Shown here: positions 1-9,529 of the stretch, one piece after another
Position numbering within the stretch: the first letter of the stretch is position 1
Layout of the letters: the number at the start of each line of letters is the position of its first letter
Origin: Gammaproteobacteria bacterium
GTDB taxonomy: Bacteria; Pseudomonadota; Gammaproteobacteria; Tenderiales; Tenderiaceae
Length of the DNA: 41,268 nucleotides
Direction: 5' to 3'
Assembly: GCA_024277755.1 (NCBI GenBank)
Contig: JAJRUN010000048.1
Coordinates: 1-41,268, forward strand
The notes under the pieces: generated by a model
The model's input: the letters and a program-made list of their open reading frames with translations, nothing else
The model's database searches: none
What the model was told of the DNA's origin: nothing
Position numbers and translations under genes: made by a program

Positions 1-642
1 ATACTCAGGGCGTAACATAAAGTTTACTCCCCCGACAATCGCCATATCACACACACCGCTATCAATGTCATTCACGGCATATGAAAATGCGACCAGTGAA
101 GATGAACAGGCCGTATCGACCGAGATACTGGGGCCACGCAGGTCATAAGCATATGAAAGACGATTGGAGAGCATGGTCAAGGTTGACCCGGAGGCGCTGT
201 GTGTACCAATTTCACTTCGCGCACCACTGCCCAGTTGGTTAAGCATATGGTCCAGGGTAAACCCACCCATATAAACACCCACTTCCTCACCTGCCAATGC
301 CGTGGGGTCTATGCCCGCATGCTCCAGCGCCTCCCATGACACTTCCAGCAACAGGCGTTGCTGGGGGTCATAAAACTCTACTTCCCGAGGCGCAAAATTA
401 AAGAACCCTGCATCAAATTCTTTATAGTTCCAGTCAACAAAATGTCCTTTACGCACATATGATTTTCCGGATGCCGTGCCTTCCGTATGATAAAACCGTT
501 TTGCTTCCCAGCGACTTTGAGGTATATCACTTATTGCATTTTTACAATCGGCAATATTTTCCCAGAATGCATCTGCTGTATTCGCACTTCCGGGAAACCG
601 GCACCCCAACCCAACAATTGCAATTTTTGCTTCCTTATCCAA
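1..642 (-). CDS. Type I polyketide synthase-like beta-ketoacyl synthase, N-terminal part (runs off left edge)
   Basis: The minus strand encodes 214 residues of a ketosynthase (KS) domain that begins almost at the N-terminus (IAIVGLGCRFPGS) and continues past the window edge. Visible landmarks are FYDPQQRLLLEVSWEALEHAG and the nucleophile motif DTACSSSL, with the active-site Cys at residue 179 (codon 108-106). The family makes C-C bonds by decarboxylative condensation of acyl units, in polyketide or polyunsaturated fatty-acid synthases. No ATG is available: an in-frame TAA lies just upstream, so I place the start at TTG 642, nine bases after AAGGA. Nothing like an N-terminal docking or loading domain precedes the KS. 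The divergent LysR gene may regulate it. Which product is made cannot be told, because all other domains are outside the window. Confidence 0.88.
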   Translation of the reverse strand, partial: MDKEAKIAIVGLGCRFPGSANTADAFWENIADCKNAISDIPQSRWEAKRFYHTEGTASGKSYVRKGHFVDWNYKEFDAGFFNFAPREVEFYDPQQRLLLEVSWEALEHAGIDPTALAGEEVGVYMGGFTLDHMLNQLGSGARSEIGTHSASGSTLTMLSNRLSYAYDLRGPSISVDTACSSSLVAFSYAVNDIDSGVCDMAIVGGVNFMLRPEY

Positions 643-759
643 TGTCCAATGTCCTTATTGCTGTTTTTTGCTCACATGTTATTTAGAAGACGCTATAAAA
701 TGCTCCTTTGAGTTGACGACACCACTCTATTCGATGTCTACTCATACCCCCAATGACTA

Positions 760-1680
760 ATGCTTATTCAAGTTATGCGAAAAACGAATAACCTGGATGA
801 TCTCAACCTGCTCATCGCTTTCGATGCGCTTATAGGGACTCTTTCCGTCACCCAGGCCGCTGTAATACTCAACATATCGCAGCCAGCCATGAGTCGTGTC
901 TTGGCTAAGCTTCGCAAAGCCTTTGACGACCAACTTTTTGTGCGTGTAGGCAACCGCATGGAAGCTACACCGCGGGCCACAGCTCTTGCACCGATTATCC
1001 AAAGCTCTTTGGTCGCGTTTAATCAAGCAATGGCCTCCATTGAACCTTTCGACCCCCTCAACACAACCCGAGAATTTGCCATGGCCACCGCCGACTACGC
1101 TCAGGTCACCTCATTGGCCAGAGGCATCAAACTGATGCGACAACGCGCACCGCGAGCAACCTTGACCGTCACGCCTCTTACGGCAAATTCCGCCGACCAA
1201 CTACACGAAGGTTCTGTAGACCTTTTAATTGGACCCAGCATCGAACTGAGCTGGGCACGCAGCAAACACTTGTTCGACGAAAGCTGGCAATGCCTGGCAT
1301 CACGAGACCATCATGTAGACGACAAACGCTGGACACTCAAAAGATACCTTCAATGCAAACATGCCCTCGTCAGCCCCGATGGCATAGGCATCGGCCCAGT
1401 TGACGCGGCGCTATCGAATTTAGGTGAAAAACGCCAAGTCGTATTGAAGCTACCCGACTTCTCCGGCGCACTATGGGTGACGGCAAAGTCAGATTTGATA
1501 TTGACCGTGCCCACATCGTTAGCGCACTCAGCAGTGCGCATGTTCCCACTATTTTCTTTTGCCCCCCCCGTTAAATTGCCCACCGCCCAAGTGTATATGG
1601 CATGGCATGACCGCATGTCCGGCGATGCTGCCCACCAGTGGTTTCGCGAGATGATAGCGGCCAGCATTGTCAGCACGTAG
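760..1680 (+). CDS. LysR-family transcriptional regulator
   Basis: This 306-residue protein has a typical LysR N-terminal winged helix-turn-helix (about residues 15-75: LNLLIAFDALIGTLSVTQAA followed by ISQPAMSRVLAKLRKAFDD) and a periplasmic-binding-like effector domain after about residue 95. The NLLIAFDAL start and the LFVR/ATPRA segment resemble the NodD/NahR/LeuO-like branch of the family. ATG 760 and ATG 775 are both possible starts, and neither has a strong Shine-Dalgarno sequence. The gene is divergent from the ketosynthase gene with 117 bp between them, the usual layout for a LysR regulator and its target. The target and inducer are therefore inferred, not seen. Confidence 0.88.
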   Translation: MLIQVMRKTNNLDDLNLLIAFDALIGTLSVTQAAVILNISQPAMSRVLAKLRKAFDDQLFVRVGNRMEATPRATALAPIIQSSLVAFNQAMASIEPFDPLNTTREFAMATADYAQVTSLARGIKLMRQRAPRATLTVTPLTANSADQLHEGSVDLLIGPSIELSWARSKHLFDESWQCLASRDHHVDDKRWTLKRYLQCKHALVSPDGIGIGPVDAALSNLGEKRQVVLKLPDFSGALWVTAKSDLILTVPTSLAHSAVRMFPLFSFAPPVKLPTAQVYMAWHDRMSGDAAHQWFREMIAASIVST

Positions 1681-1720
1681 CCTTCATGCAATACGCACCG
1701 TGTGCACAACAAACACGGCC

Positions 1721-1739
1721 TGTACCGTGCAAAGGTCTC
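1721..1739 (+). repeat. Lone terminal-repeat copy of the small inverted-repeat element
   Basis: TGTACCGTGCAAAGGTCTC differs at one base from the right end of the element at 5352-5509 (TGTATCGTGCAAAGGTCTC). No matching left end is seen nearby, so this looks like a degenerate or solo end. It lies 40 bp after the lysR stop codon. Confidence 0.65.
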
Positions 1740-1743
1740 TTCT

Positions 1744-1770
1744 TGGGGGCTAACCCCCAGCTTCAGCTGG
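1744..1770 (+). terminator. Overlapping short hairpins downstream of the LysR gene, possible terminator
   Basis: Two mutually exclusive perfect hairpins overlap here: TGGGGG-CTAA-CCCCCA (1744-1759) and CCAGC-TTCA-GCTGG (1757-1770). Only a short CTTTT follows, so termination activity is uncertain. Position, 64 bp after the lysR stop, fits a transcript end. Confidence 0.3.
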
Positions 1771-1916
1771 CAGCTTTTAGCAGGCTGTTAAGCGGATGTG
1801 GACAAGGGGATATTTGGCCTGCAGCACGGGAAATATTACGGATGAGATAGTAAAGAAATACATCGAAAATCACGGAGAACCAGAGCAATGCTTAACTTAA
1901 GACAGTGACCCTCCAG

Positions 1917-1936
1917 CCTCCTTGGGGATAAGGAGG
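1917..1936 (-). terminator. Hairpin downstream of mrp, weak terminator candidate
   Basis: CCTCCTT (1917-1923) pairs perfectly with AAGGAGG (1930-1936) across a six-base loop, 31 bp beyond the mrp stop codon. No T-run follows on the minus strand, so it may be only an RNA 3'-end stabiliser. Confidence 0.3.
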
Positions 1937-1967
1937 GGAGAAGCCCACTCTATTCGAAATAGTAGTA

Positions 1968-3053
1968 CTACGTATTCTGAATAACAATATTCGGAAACTT
2001 ACTGCTGTAATCCTTGGCCTGCAGCGCCAGTTTAGCCGCTACCTTACGCGCAATTCCCCCATAGGCCTGCGCCACAGCACCCTCAGGATCAGCCACTACA
2101 CTGGGATTACCCGTATCAACGCTCTGGCGAATATTGATATCCAGCGGCAGAGAACCAAGCAAATCAATCGAGTAATCCTTAGACATCTGCTCACCACCAC
2201 CGGCACCAAAAATGTGTTCTTCGTGGCCACACTGACTACAGATGTGAGTACTCATATTCTCCACCACCCCCAGCACCTTGACGTTAACCTTCTCAAACAT
2301 CTTCAGGCCTTTGCGGGCATCAAGCAGGGCAATATCCTGCGGTGTGGTGACGATTACCGCACCGCTGACTGGAATCTTCTGCGACAGCGTCAGCTGCACA
2401 TCCCCCGTACCAGGGGGCATATCGATCAACAGATAATCGAGCTCCCCCCAATTGGTGTCGCGCAACAACTGTTCCAGCGCCTGAGTCACCATCGGCCCAC
2501 GCCAGATCATCGGCGACTCCTCATCAATCAGAAAACCGATGGACATGGCCTCCACCCCATAGGCCCGCATCGGCTCCATCGTCTTGCCATCAGCCGACTC
2601 AGGTTGCCCCTCGATACCGAGCATGCGCGGCTGACTGGGGCCATAGATATCCGCATCCAGCACCCCGACCCTGGCCCCCTCTTTGGCCAGCGCCAAGGCC
2701 AGGTTAACCGTGGTCGTAGACTTGCCGACACCGCCCTTGCCCGAAGCAATGGCAATCACATTTTTGATATTTTCAAAGGCCTTCACTCCAGGCTGCACCG
2801 AACGCGCCATCACCTGCCAGGTGATGATCACACTGACATCAGCGGCGAGCGGCTTAAGCTGTTCTGTCACCTGCTGTTCAAGCACGGCCCGATAACTATC
2901 CGCCGGATAACCCAGCTCAATCTGCACAGCCAGCTTGTCGCCATCAATATCAATCGCCTTGACCGATTTGGCCGTCATCAGATCAGCCTGGCTATTTGGA
3001 TCGACTATTTGTTGTAAAACTGCCTCGACAGCGGACTTGGTTAACGCGGACAT
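1968..3053 (-). CDS. mrp: Mrp/ApbC-type P-loop ATPase, iron-sulfur cluster carrier
   Basis: The protein is 361 residues, close to the 369 of E. coli Mrp. It has an N-terminal MIP18/DUF59-like domain (about residues 1-85) and then a MinD/Mrp P-loop domain with the deviant Walker A SGKGGVGKST near residues 104-113. The YLLIDMPPGTGD segment and a C-terminal CSQC pair follow. In this family the CxxC cysteines hold a [4Fe-4S] cluster at the dimer interface, which is passed to apo-proteins in the cytoplasm. I start at ATG 3053 (MSALTKS) because AAGGAA lies eight bases upstream. An upstream in-frame start (3074) overlaps that ribosome-binding site and is less likely. It is divergent from metG, as in E. 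coli. Confidence 0.93.
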   Translation of the reverse strand: MSALTKSAVEAVLQQIVDPNSQADLMTAKSVKAIDIDGDKLAVQIELGYPADSYRAVLEQQVTEQLKPLAADVSVIITWQVMARSVQPGVKAFENIKNVIAIASGKGGVGKSTTTVNLALALAKEGARVGVLDADIYGPSQPRMLGIEGQPESADGKTMEPMRAYGVEAMSIGFLIDEESPMIWRGPMVTQALEQLLRDTNWGELDYLLIDMPPGTGDVQLTLSQKIPVSGAVIVTTPQDIALLDARKGLKMFEKVNVKVLGVVENMSTHICSQCGHEEHIFGAGGGEQMSKDYSIDLLGSLPLDINIRQSVDTGNPSVVADPEGAVAQAYGGIARKVAAKLALQAKDYSSKFPNIVIQNT

Positions 3054-3194
3054 GTTCAATTCTTCCTTTGGCAATACATTATTTAAAAACGGGCTTTAAT
3101 TTACCACATCTCTAAACTCAGGATTAGCCCTTTAGATTTAATTTAAAACCACTCTAACCCCACTGTTTTACAGACATTTCGTCTCATAAGCACA

Positions 3195-3223
3195 TCCACA
3201 GCGGCGCCGCTGTAGGGTATAAT
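3195..3223 (+). promoter_or_regulatory. Probable sigma-70 promoter of metG with a palindrome in its spacer
   Basis: A consensus -10 TATAAT (3218-3223) sits 17 bp after TCCACA (3195-3200, four of six matches to the -35 consensus), giving a start near 3230 and a leader of about 34 nt. The spacer holds the perfect 16-bp palindrome ACAGCGGCGCCGCTGT (3198-3213), which could be an operator or the foot of a hairpin. Confidence 0.6.
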
Positions 3224-3263
3224 CATCCGATTTAAGCCTCGTCAACGGATCAAACCAGCCAAG

Positions 3264-5342
3264 ATGTCAGCAAAACCAAGAAAAATCCTTGTCACCAGCG
3301 CCCTGCCTTATGCCAATGGTTCCATCCATCTGGGTCATCTGGTTGAATATATCCAGACCGACATCTGGAGCCGCTTCCAACGCATGTCCGGCAATGAGTG
3401 CCATTACGTCTGCGCCGACGACACCCACGGCACCCCCATCATGTTGCGCGCCGAACAGGAAGGCATTACCCCTGAAGCCCTGATCGAGCGCGTCCATAAC
3501 GAACACTTCACCGATTTCAAAGGTTTCGACATTGCCTTTGACAACTATTATTCAACTAATTCGGACGAAAACCGTGAGCTGTCACGCAGCATTTACAAAC
3601 AACTCAAGGCCAATAATCTGATTGATATCCGCACCATCGAACAGCTCTACGACCCGCAAAAAGAGATGTTTCTGCCAGACCGTTTCGTCAAAGGCGGCTG
3701 CCCCAAGTGCAAAGCCGAAGATCAATATGGTGACTCCTGCGAAGCCTGTGGCGCAACGTATAGCCCAACCGAACTGATCAAGCCCTACTCTGCCGTCTCT
3801 GGCGCAACGCCGGTAATGAAAGAGTCAGAGCATCACTTTTTCAAACTGGGTGAATGTGAAAACTTTCTCAAGCAGTGGCTACTGGAAAGCGGCGATAAAG
3901 CCCCCCTGCAAACCGAGGCCGCCAACAAGATCAGCGAATGGTTTGAATCGGGCCTGAAGGACTGGGATATCTCCCGCGATGCGCCTTATTTTGGTTTCGA
4001 AATTCCTGATGCGCCGGGTAAATATTTCTATGTCTGGCTTGATGCACCGATTGGCTACATGGCCAGTTTCAAAAACCTGTGCGACAAAAAAGGGCTGGAT
4101 TTCGACAGCTACTGGAAACCCGACTCCGAGGCCGAGGTCTATCACTTCATCGGCAAGGATATCCTCTATTTTCACGCTCTGTTCTGGCCGGCAACACTCA
4201 AATTCAGCGGCTACCGCACCCCCACCAAGGTCTGTGTGCACGGCTTCCTCACCGTCAACGGCCAGAAGATGTCCAAGTCACGCGGCACCTTTATTATGGC
4301 GCGCACCTATCTGAACCACCTCAAACCGGACTATCTGCGCTACTACTTTGCCGCCAAACTCAGCGACCGGATCGAAGATATCGACCTCAACATGGAAGAC
4401 TTTGTTGCCCGTGTAAACAGCAACCTGGTGGGCAAATACATCAACATCGCCTCGCGCTCGGCCGGTTTCATCAAAAAGCGTTACGACAACAAACTCTGCA
4501 ACAAACTGGATGCGACAGGCCAGACCATGTTGCAGACCATCCAGGCCAAACAGGCGGATATTGCGGCACTGTATGAGGCACGTCAGTTCAGCGAGGCAAT
4601 GCGCGAGATTATGGCCCTGGCGGATATCGCCAACGAATATGTCGACGAAACCAAGCCCTGGGTATTGGCCAAAGAGGAAGGTCAGGAAGAGAATCTGCAT
4701 CAGATCTGCACCTCAATCGTCAATGCCTTCCGCCTGCTGACCATCTACCTGAAACCGGTGCTGCCACCACTCACCGAACAGGTGGAGGACTTCCTCAACA
4801 TCGAACCACTGGTCTGGACGGATGCGGAATCACTGCTGCTGGGCCACGAGATCAAACCCTATAAACACATGATTACCCGCATTGAGCAAAAACAGATCGA
4901 TGCCCTGCTGGCCGAGAGTGCCGACACCCTCAAAGCGCAGCAGCCCTCGCCTGCCCGTCACGGCGAGCAACAACAAAATAAAGAAGACAAGCAGATAACC
5001 GATTCAACAGATGACACTATCCAGTTTGATGACTTTGCCAAGGTCGATCTGCGCATTGCCCGCATCGTCAAGGCCGATCATGTCGAGGGGGCTGATAAAC
5101 TGTTGCAACTGACACTGGATATTGGCGAAGCAAAGACCCGCAACGTCTTTGCCGGCATCAAATCAGCCTATGCCCCGGAAGACCTGGAAGGCAAGCTGAC
5201 CGTGATGGTGGCCAATCTGGCACCACGCAAAATGCGTTTTGGTATCTCCGAGGGCATGGTGCTGGCGGCGGGTCCTGGAGGCAAAGAACTGTGGATACTG
5301 GAACCGCACGAAGGCGCTCAGCCCGGTATGAAAGTAAAATAG
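3264..5342 (+). CDS. metG: Methionyl-tRNA synthetase
   Basis: The protein is 692 residues, the size of the long bacterial MetG form. It has a class I catalytic domain with the HLGH version of the HIGH motif (residues 22-25) and KMSKS at 335-339. A zinc-binding knuckle (CPKC ... CEAC) lies near residues 146-162. An anticodon-binding helical domain follows, and then a C-terminal EMAP-II-like tRNA-binding domain (about residues 590-692, starting [14 protein letters not shown]) that drives dimerisation in this form. It charges tRNA-Met and initiator tRNA with methionine in the cytoplasm. All expected catalytic motifs are intact. It is divergent from mrp. Confidence 0.97.
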   Translation: MSAKPRKILVTSALPYANGSIHLGHLVEYIQTDIWSRFQRMSGNECHYVCADDTHGTPIMLRAEQEGITPEALIERVHNEHFTDFKGFDIAFDNYYSTNSDENRELSRSIYKQLKANNLIDIRTIEQLYDPQKEMFLPDRFVKGGCPKCKAEDQYGDSCEACGATYSPTELIKPYSAVSGATPVMKESEHHFFKLGECENFLKQWLLESGDKAPLQTEAANKISEWFESGLKDWDISRDAPYFGFEIPDAPGKYFYVWLDAPIGYMASFKNLCDKKGLDFDSYWKPDSEAEVYHFIGKDILYFHALFWPATLKFSGYRTPTKVCVHGFLTVNGQKMSKSRGTFIMARTYLNHLKPDYLRYYFAAKLSDRIEDIDLNMEDFVARVNSNLVGKYINIASRSAGFIKKRYDNKLCNKLDATGQTMLQTIQAKQADIAALYEARQFSEAMREIMALADIANEYVDETKPWVLAKEEGQEENLHQICTSIVNAFRLLTIYLKPVLPPLTEQVEDFLNIEPLVWTDAESLLLGHEIKPYKHMITRIEQKQIDALLAESADTLKAQQPSPARHGEQQQNKEDKQITDSTDDTIQFDDFAKVDLRIARIVKADHVEGADKLLQLTLDIGEAKTRNVFAGIKSAYAPEDLEGKLTVMVANLAPRKMRFGISEGMVLAAGPGGKELWILEPHEGAQPGMKVK

Positions 5343-5351
5343 GCTTAATAT

Positions 5352-5509
5352 GAGACCTTTGCACGATACAATCACGAGTAAAAATGGCTAATATTCTCCT
5401 GCTTTTCGTTAGAAAACTTGTCAATAGCTCGCTATTAACTGCATTTTCTGCCTCAATCAGAAAAATATTAGCTCACTTTCCTTTCGCGCCTGTATCGTGC
5501 AAAGGTCTC
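5352..5509. mobile_element. Small non-autonomous inverted-repeat element (MITE-like)
   Basis: GAGACCTTTGCACGATACA (5352-5370) and its exact reverse complement (5491-5509) bound a 158-bp stretch without a gene. The match extends to 20 bp if the flanking T/A pair is counted. Inner inverted segments GCTAATATT (5387-5395) and AATATTAGC (5464-5472) make the element nearly symmetric, so the RNA could form one long hairpin. The flanks share AATAT (5347-5351 and 5510-5514), a possible 5-bp target duplication, although the surrounding DNA is AT-rich. The ends suggest mobilisation by an insertion-sequence transposase, perhaps of the IS5 type, but no transposase is in the window. It sits between metG and the rnf promoter and could also end metG transcription. 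Confidence 0.72.
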
Positions 5510-5546
5510 AATATATAAAAACTATATAACGTATATGATTTGCATG

Positions 5547-5575
5547 TTGAAATTTAGATAAAGAATACCTAATAT
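5547..5575 (+). promoter_or_regulatory. Candidate promoter of the rnf operon
   Basis: TTGAAA (5547-5552), a 17-bp spacer and TAATAT (5570-5575) form a plausible sigma-70 promoter 84 bp before the rnfA start and just downstream of the small mobile element. The region is very AT-rich, so chance matches are likely. I see no FNR-type TTGAT-N4-ATCAA box. Confidence 0.4.
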
Positions 5576-5658
5576 ACGCGAGATATTTTTAGTAGGTTAT
5601 CTACCCTCTCCCTGCCACAACATGCGGGTTCAGCCCTAGCCTTTAATTGAAAACGGAT

Positions 5659-6240
5659 ATGACCGAATACGCCCTGATCCTAATCAGCACCGTGCTGGTA
5701 AACAACTTTGTCCTGGTCAAGTTTCTTGGCCTGTGTCCGTTTATGGGCGTATCAAAAAAGTTGGAAACCGCCACTGGCATGGCCCTGGCCACCACGTTTG
5801 TGCTGACCCTGTCGTCAGTCTGCAGTTACCTGGTCAATGAATACCTGCTGGCGCCGCTAGGACTGGAATACCTGCGCACCATCACCTTCATCCTGGTGAT
5901 CGCCGTGGTGGTGCAATTCACCGAAATGGTGGTGCATAAAACCAGCCCCTTGCTATACAAGGTGCTAGGCATCTTCCTGCCGCTGATCACTACCAACTGT
6001 GCCGTGCTTGGCGTCGCTCTGCTTAATGTGCAGGAAGAGTTCGGCTTCATCGAATCTGCTGTTTACGGCTTTGGCGCTGCGGTGGGTTTCTCTCTGGTGC
6101 TGATTCTGTTTGCCGCCATGCGTGAACGCATCACTGTCGCCGATGTGCCGGTGGCCTTTCGTGGCCCGGCCATCGCCTTGATTACGGCAGGCTTGATGTC
6201 AATGGCCTTTATGGGCTTCTCTGGATTGGTGAAAGTCTAA
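5659..6240 (+). CDS. rnfA: Rnf electron transport complex subunit A
   Basis: This is a 193-residue polytopic membrane protein, the same length as E. coli RsxA/RnfA, starting [17 protein letters not shown]. The start is ATG 5659; an upstream in-frame TTG (5647) would add four residues the family does not have. It keeps both conserved cysteines, in [10 protein letters not shown] (Cys26) and in TTNCAVLG. In Rnf and Nqr structures these contribute to the [2Fe-2S] cluster held inside the membrane between subunits A and E. The complex moves electrons between ferredoxin and NAD+ while pumping Na+ or H+; in enterobacteria it also keeps SoxR reduced. It is the first gene of rnfABCDGE, one base ahead of rnfB. 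Confidence 0.95.
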   Translation: MTEYALILISTVLVNNFVLVKFLGLCPFMGVSKKLETATGMALATTFVLTLSSVCSYLVNEYLLAPLGLEYLRTITFILVIAVVVQFTEMVVHKTSPLLYKVLGIFLPLITTNCAVLGVALLNVQEEFGFIESAVYGFGAAVGFSLVLILFAAMRERITVADVPVAFRGPAIALITAGLMSMAFMGFSGLVKV

Positions 6241-6241
6241 G

Positions 6242-6796
6242 ATGTTAACAGCTGTCCTCGCGCTCACCGCCCTCGCTGTCGTCTTTGGCCTGCTGCTCGG
6301 CTTCGCCGCCGTACGCTTCAAGGTTGAAGGTGACCCGTTGGCGGATCAAATCGACGCCATCCTGCCGCAAACCCAATGCGGTCAATGCAGTTACCCCGGC
6401 TGTCGCCCCTATGCCGAGGCCATTGCCAATGGTGAAGCCGAGATCAACCGCTGCCCCCCCGGCGGCGAAACCACCATCATTGCCCTGGCCGACCTGCTTG
6501 GCCGCGAACCCGTTCCACTGGATGATGAGGTGGGTGAGGAGCAGGCAAAAACCGTTGCCATCATCAGGGAAGACACCTGCATCGGTTGCACCCTTTGCAT
6601 TCAGGCTTGCCCAGTAGACGCCATCCTTGGCGCTGCCAAGCAGATGCACACGGTTATCGAATCAGAATGTACCGGCTGTGAACTGTGCCTGGCCCCCTGC
6701 CCGGTGGATTGCATCGACATGGTGCCGGTGACGGAGGATATCTTTCACTGGAAATGGCCCTATCCTGATGAAACAACAGCGGAGGCAAAACCATGA
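6242..6796 (+). CDS. rnfB: Rnf complex iron-sulfur subunit B
   Basis: This 184-residue protein has an N-terminal membrane anchor (residues 1-25), then the RnfB-specific cluster motif CGQCSYPGC. Two ferredoxin-type [4Fe-4S] motifs follow, [12 protein letters not shown] and [12 protein letters not shown]. It is the cytoplasmic-side electron entry subunit that exchanges electrons with ferredoxin. All cluster cysteines expected from the family are present. The stop codon overlaps the rnfC start (ATGA), implying translational coupling. Confidence 0.95.
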   Translation: MLTAVLALTALAVVFGLLLGFAAVRFKVEGDPLADQIDAILPQTQCGQCSYPGCRPYAEAIANGEAEINRCPPGGETTIIALADLLGREPVPLDDEVGEEQAKTVAIIREDTCIGCTLCIQACPVDAILGAAKQMHTVIESECTGCELCLAPCPVDCIDMVPVTEDIFHWKWPYPDETTAEAKP

Positions 6797-8490
6797 TCCG
6801 CCAGTTATTCAAGTTCAAGGGGGGCATCCATCCGCCACAACATAAAGACGTATCGACCAAGCAGCCGATCCGAGCCGCAACACTGGCAAAAGAGCTGGTC
6901 TTACCGCTGCATCAACACATTGGCGAGTCGACCGTGCCCATCGTCGCCGTCGGCGACCATGTACTGAAAGGACAAAAAATCGCCCGCGCCAAAGGCTATG
7001 TCTGTGCCTCGGTGCACGCCTCCAGCTCCGGCACCGTGATAGCCATCGAAGAGCGACCTATCCCGCATCCCTCGGGATTCAGCGCCACCTGTATCGTCAT
7101 CGAAACCGATGGCGAAGACCGCTGGATTGAAAACACTTCGGAAACAACACCCTACACGGAAATGCCCGCCAGTCATCTGCGCAACCTGATCCGCACCTCG
7201 GGCATTGTCGGCCTTGGCGGCGCCGGCTTTCCCTCGTATATAAAACTCAACCCGGCCGGTGTCGAGATCGACACACTGATTCTGAACGGCGTCGAGTGCG
7301 AACCTTATATCAGCTGTGATGACATGTTGATGCGTGAACGGCCAGAGCAGATCATCGCCGGCGTAAAAATCATGCGTCATGCCCTGCAGGCCAAACGGGT
7401 GCTGATTGCCATTGAGGACAACAAACCCGAGGCCTATGCCGCGCTGGCTAAGGCCTGCGCAACGGAAGGCTTCGAGGTAATACAAGTCCCCACCCTGTAC
7501 CCCCAGGGGGGTGAAAAACAGCTGATCAAGGTACTGACAAATAAAGAGGTGCCCAGCAATGGTCTGCCCGTGCAGATCGGCATCGTGGTGCATAATGTCG
7601 CCACCGCTGCAGCCGTGCACAACGCCATCAACCTGGGTAAAACACTGGTCTCTCGTGTTGTCACCATTACCGGAGATGGCGTTGCCGAACCCTGCAACCT
7701 GGATGTCCCCTTCGGCACGCCGATGCAACACCTGCTGGATCAGTGCGGTGGCCTGCGCGACGATGTTGACCGTATCATCATGGGCGGGCCGATGATGGGC
7801 TTTGCCATGCACAGCATCGATATCCCGGTGGTCAAAACCACTAACTGTATCCTGGCGGCCACCAAGGCCAATGTCACGCCCCCCTCAGATATCATGCCCT
7901 GCATCCGCTGCGGAGCCTGTGCCGATGTCTGCCCGGTGGAGCTTTTGCCACAACAATTACAGTGGTTTGCCCGCGCTAAGGAATTTGATCGCGCCCAGGA
8001 ATACAACCTGTTTGATTGTATCGAATGCGGTTGTTGCTCCTATGTCTGCCCCAGTAACATTCCACTGGTACACTTTTACCGTTACGCCAAGACAGAGATC
8101 TGGGCACAGGAGCGGGAAAAAGAAAAGGCCGATCAGGCCCGTCTGCGGCATGAGTTTCGCCAATCACGCATCGAACGCGAAGCTGCCGAAAAAGCCGCCC
8201 GGCTGGCCAAGAAAAAGGCCGCTGCCCAGGGCGGCGGCAATGCCAAACAAGCGGCTATTCAAGCGGCCATGGCACGCGCTAAGGCCAAAAAGACAGCCCA
8301 GGGCAATGCGCCAAAAAACACTGACAATCTAAGTGAGTCGCAACAGCAGCAGGTCAACAAGGCCGATGAGATGCGAGCCAAGGCACAACAGATTGCCGCA
8401 GATCGTCGTGCCCAGGCACAAACCGCCATGGTCAACAAGACAGTCAAAGCCAACTCAGACAACCACACAGCCAAGGACGAAAAAGAATAA
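6793..8490 (+). CDS. rnfC: Rnf complex NADH-binding subunit C
   Basis: The 565-residue protein starts [15 protein letters not shown] and contains the NADH/FMN-binding SLBB-type core with the glycine-rich [13 protein letters not shown] segment and the [13 protein letters not shown] segment. Two [4Fe-4S] motifs follow, [12 protein letters not shown] and [12 protein letters not shown]. After about residue 445 comes a highly charged Ala/Lys/Gln-rich coiled-coil tail. That tail is a feature of proteobacterial RnfC and varies greatly in length; here it is shorter than in E. coli (740 residues). The protein works at the cytoplasmic face, where it exchanges electrons with NAD(H). Confidence 0.95.
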   Translation: MIRQLFKFKGGIHPPQHKDVSTKQPIRAATLAKELVLPLHQHIGESTVPIVAVGDHVLKGQKIARAKGYVCASVHASSSGTVIAIEERPIPHPSGFSATCIVIETDGEDRWIENTSETTPYTEMPASHLRNLIRTSGIVGLGGAGFPSYIKLNPAGVEIDTLILNGVECEPYISCDDMLMRERPEQIIAGVKIMRHALQAKRVLIAIEDNKPEAYAALAKACATEGFEVIQVPTLYPQGGEKQLIKVLTNKEVPSNGLPVQIGIVVHNVATAAAVHNAINLGKTLVSRVVTITGDGVAEPCNLDVPFGTPMQHLLDQCGGLRDDVDRIIMGGPMMGFAMHSIDIPVVKTTNCILAATKANVTPPSDIMPCIRCGACADVCPVELLPQQLQWFARAKEFDRAQEYNLFDCIECGCCSYVCPSNIPLVHFYRYAKTEIWAQEREKEKADQARLRHEFRQSRIEREAAEKAARLAKKKAAAQGGGNAKQAAIQAAMARAKAKKTAQGNAPKNTDNLSESQQQQVNKADEMRAKAQQIAADRRAQAQTAMVNKTVKANSDNHTAKDEKE

Positions 8491-8494
8491 CGCC

Positions 8495-9529
8495 ATGCTG
8501 TTGAATACCCCCAGCTCGCCCCACTTCCACGGCCCATCGACCGTTACCAAGGTAATGTTGAAGGTGGCATACGCCCTGATCCCGGGGATGCTGATCTACA
8601 GCTGGCTGTTTGGCTGGGGGGTGATCATCAATGTCCTGCTGGCCATCGTCACCGCCCTGGCAACCGAGGCCCTGATGCTGCGTCTGCGGCATCGCCCTGT
8701 GAAAATTTTTCTAAGCGATGGCAGCGCCCTGGTCACCGCTCTGTTGTTGGGGCTGGCTCTGCCGCCGCTGGCACCCTGGTGGCTGATTTTTCTCGGCACC
8801 GCCTTTGCCATTATCTTCGCCAAACATATCTACGGTGGGCTGGGCTTTAACCCCTTCAATCCGGCCATGGTCGGTTATGTCATGCTGCTAATTTCGTTTC
8901 CACTGGAAATGACCAACTGGCCAGCACCACTGTCACTCAGTGACGCACATCTGACGCTGAGCCAGTCACTCGCCTACGTCTTTGGTGGCAACCTGCCCAG
9001 CGGTATCAGGCTCGACGCACTGACCATGGCTACGCCACTCGATACACTGAAAACCAACCTGGGATTGAATCAGACCATTCAGGAAATCACCGCCAGCCCC
9101 ATTTTTGGCGGCATAGCCGGCACTGGCTGGCAGTGGCTCAGCATCGCCTTTCTTGCCGGCGGCCTGTGGCTGATCCACAAAAAGATCATTAGCTGGCATG
9201 TGCCTGCCGCCATGCTTGGCAGCCTGGCGTTAATCTCTCTGGTGTTTTATATCATCGACCCAGCCGCCTATAGCTCACCACTGTTTCACCTTTTCAGCGG
9301 CGGGGCCATTCTTGGTGCCTTCTTTATCGCCACTGATCCGGTGAGCGGCGCCACCACAGCCAGGGGCCGAATCTACTTCGGTATTGGCGTCGGCCTGCTG
9401 ACCTATGTCATCCGCAGCTGGGGCGGCTACCCCGACGCAATCGCTTTTGCTGTACTGCTTATGAACATGGCGGCCCCCACCATCGACCACTACACTCGAC
9501 CACCGGTGTTTGGCCACGGAGGCAAATGA
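8495..9529 (+). CDS. rnfD: Rnf complex membrane flavoprotein subunit D
   Basis: I start at ATG 8495 (MLLNTPSSPHFHGP), four bases after the rnfC stop. This gives 344 residues, near the 352 of E. coli, and the N-terminal pattern of the family; an open frame extends further upstream but lies inside rnfC. The protein is an eight- to ten-helix NqrB/RnfD-type membrane subunit. The segment DALTMATPLD carries the S/T-x-A-T sequence whose threonine receives FMN covalently in this family. GLGFNPFNPAM and a DPVSGATTARGR segment are also typical. The stop overlaps the rnfG start (ATGA). Confidence 0.94.
   Translation: MLLNTPSSPHFHGPSTVTKVMLKVAYALIPGMLIYSWLFGWGVIINVLLAIVTALATEALMLRLRHRPVKIFLSDGSALVTALLLGLALPPLAPWWLIFLGTAFAIIFAKHIYGGLGFNPFNPAMVGYVMLLISFPLEMTNWPAPLSLSDAHLTLSQSLAYVFGGNLPSGIRLDALTMATPLDTLKTNLGLNQTIQEITASPIFGGIAGTGWQWLSIAFLAGGLWLIHKKIISWHVPAAMLGSLALISLVFYIIDPAAYSSPLFHLFSGGAILGAFFIATDPVSGATTARGRIYFGIGVGLLTYVIRSWGGYPDAIAFAVLLMNMAAPTIDHYTRPPVFGHGGK

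Noticed and set aside
3054..3074. Upstream start of mrp at 3074
   Set aside because: It overlaps the AAGGAA ribosome-binding site that serves ATG 3053, and the extra residues are not part of the family.
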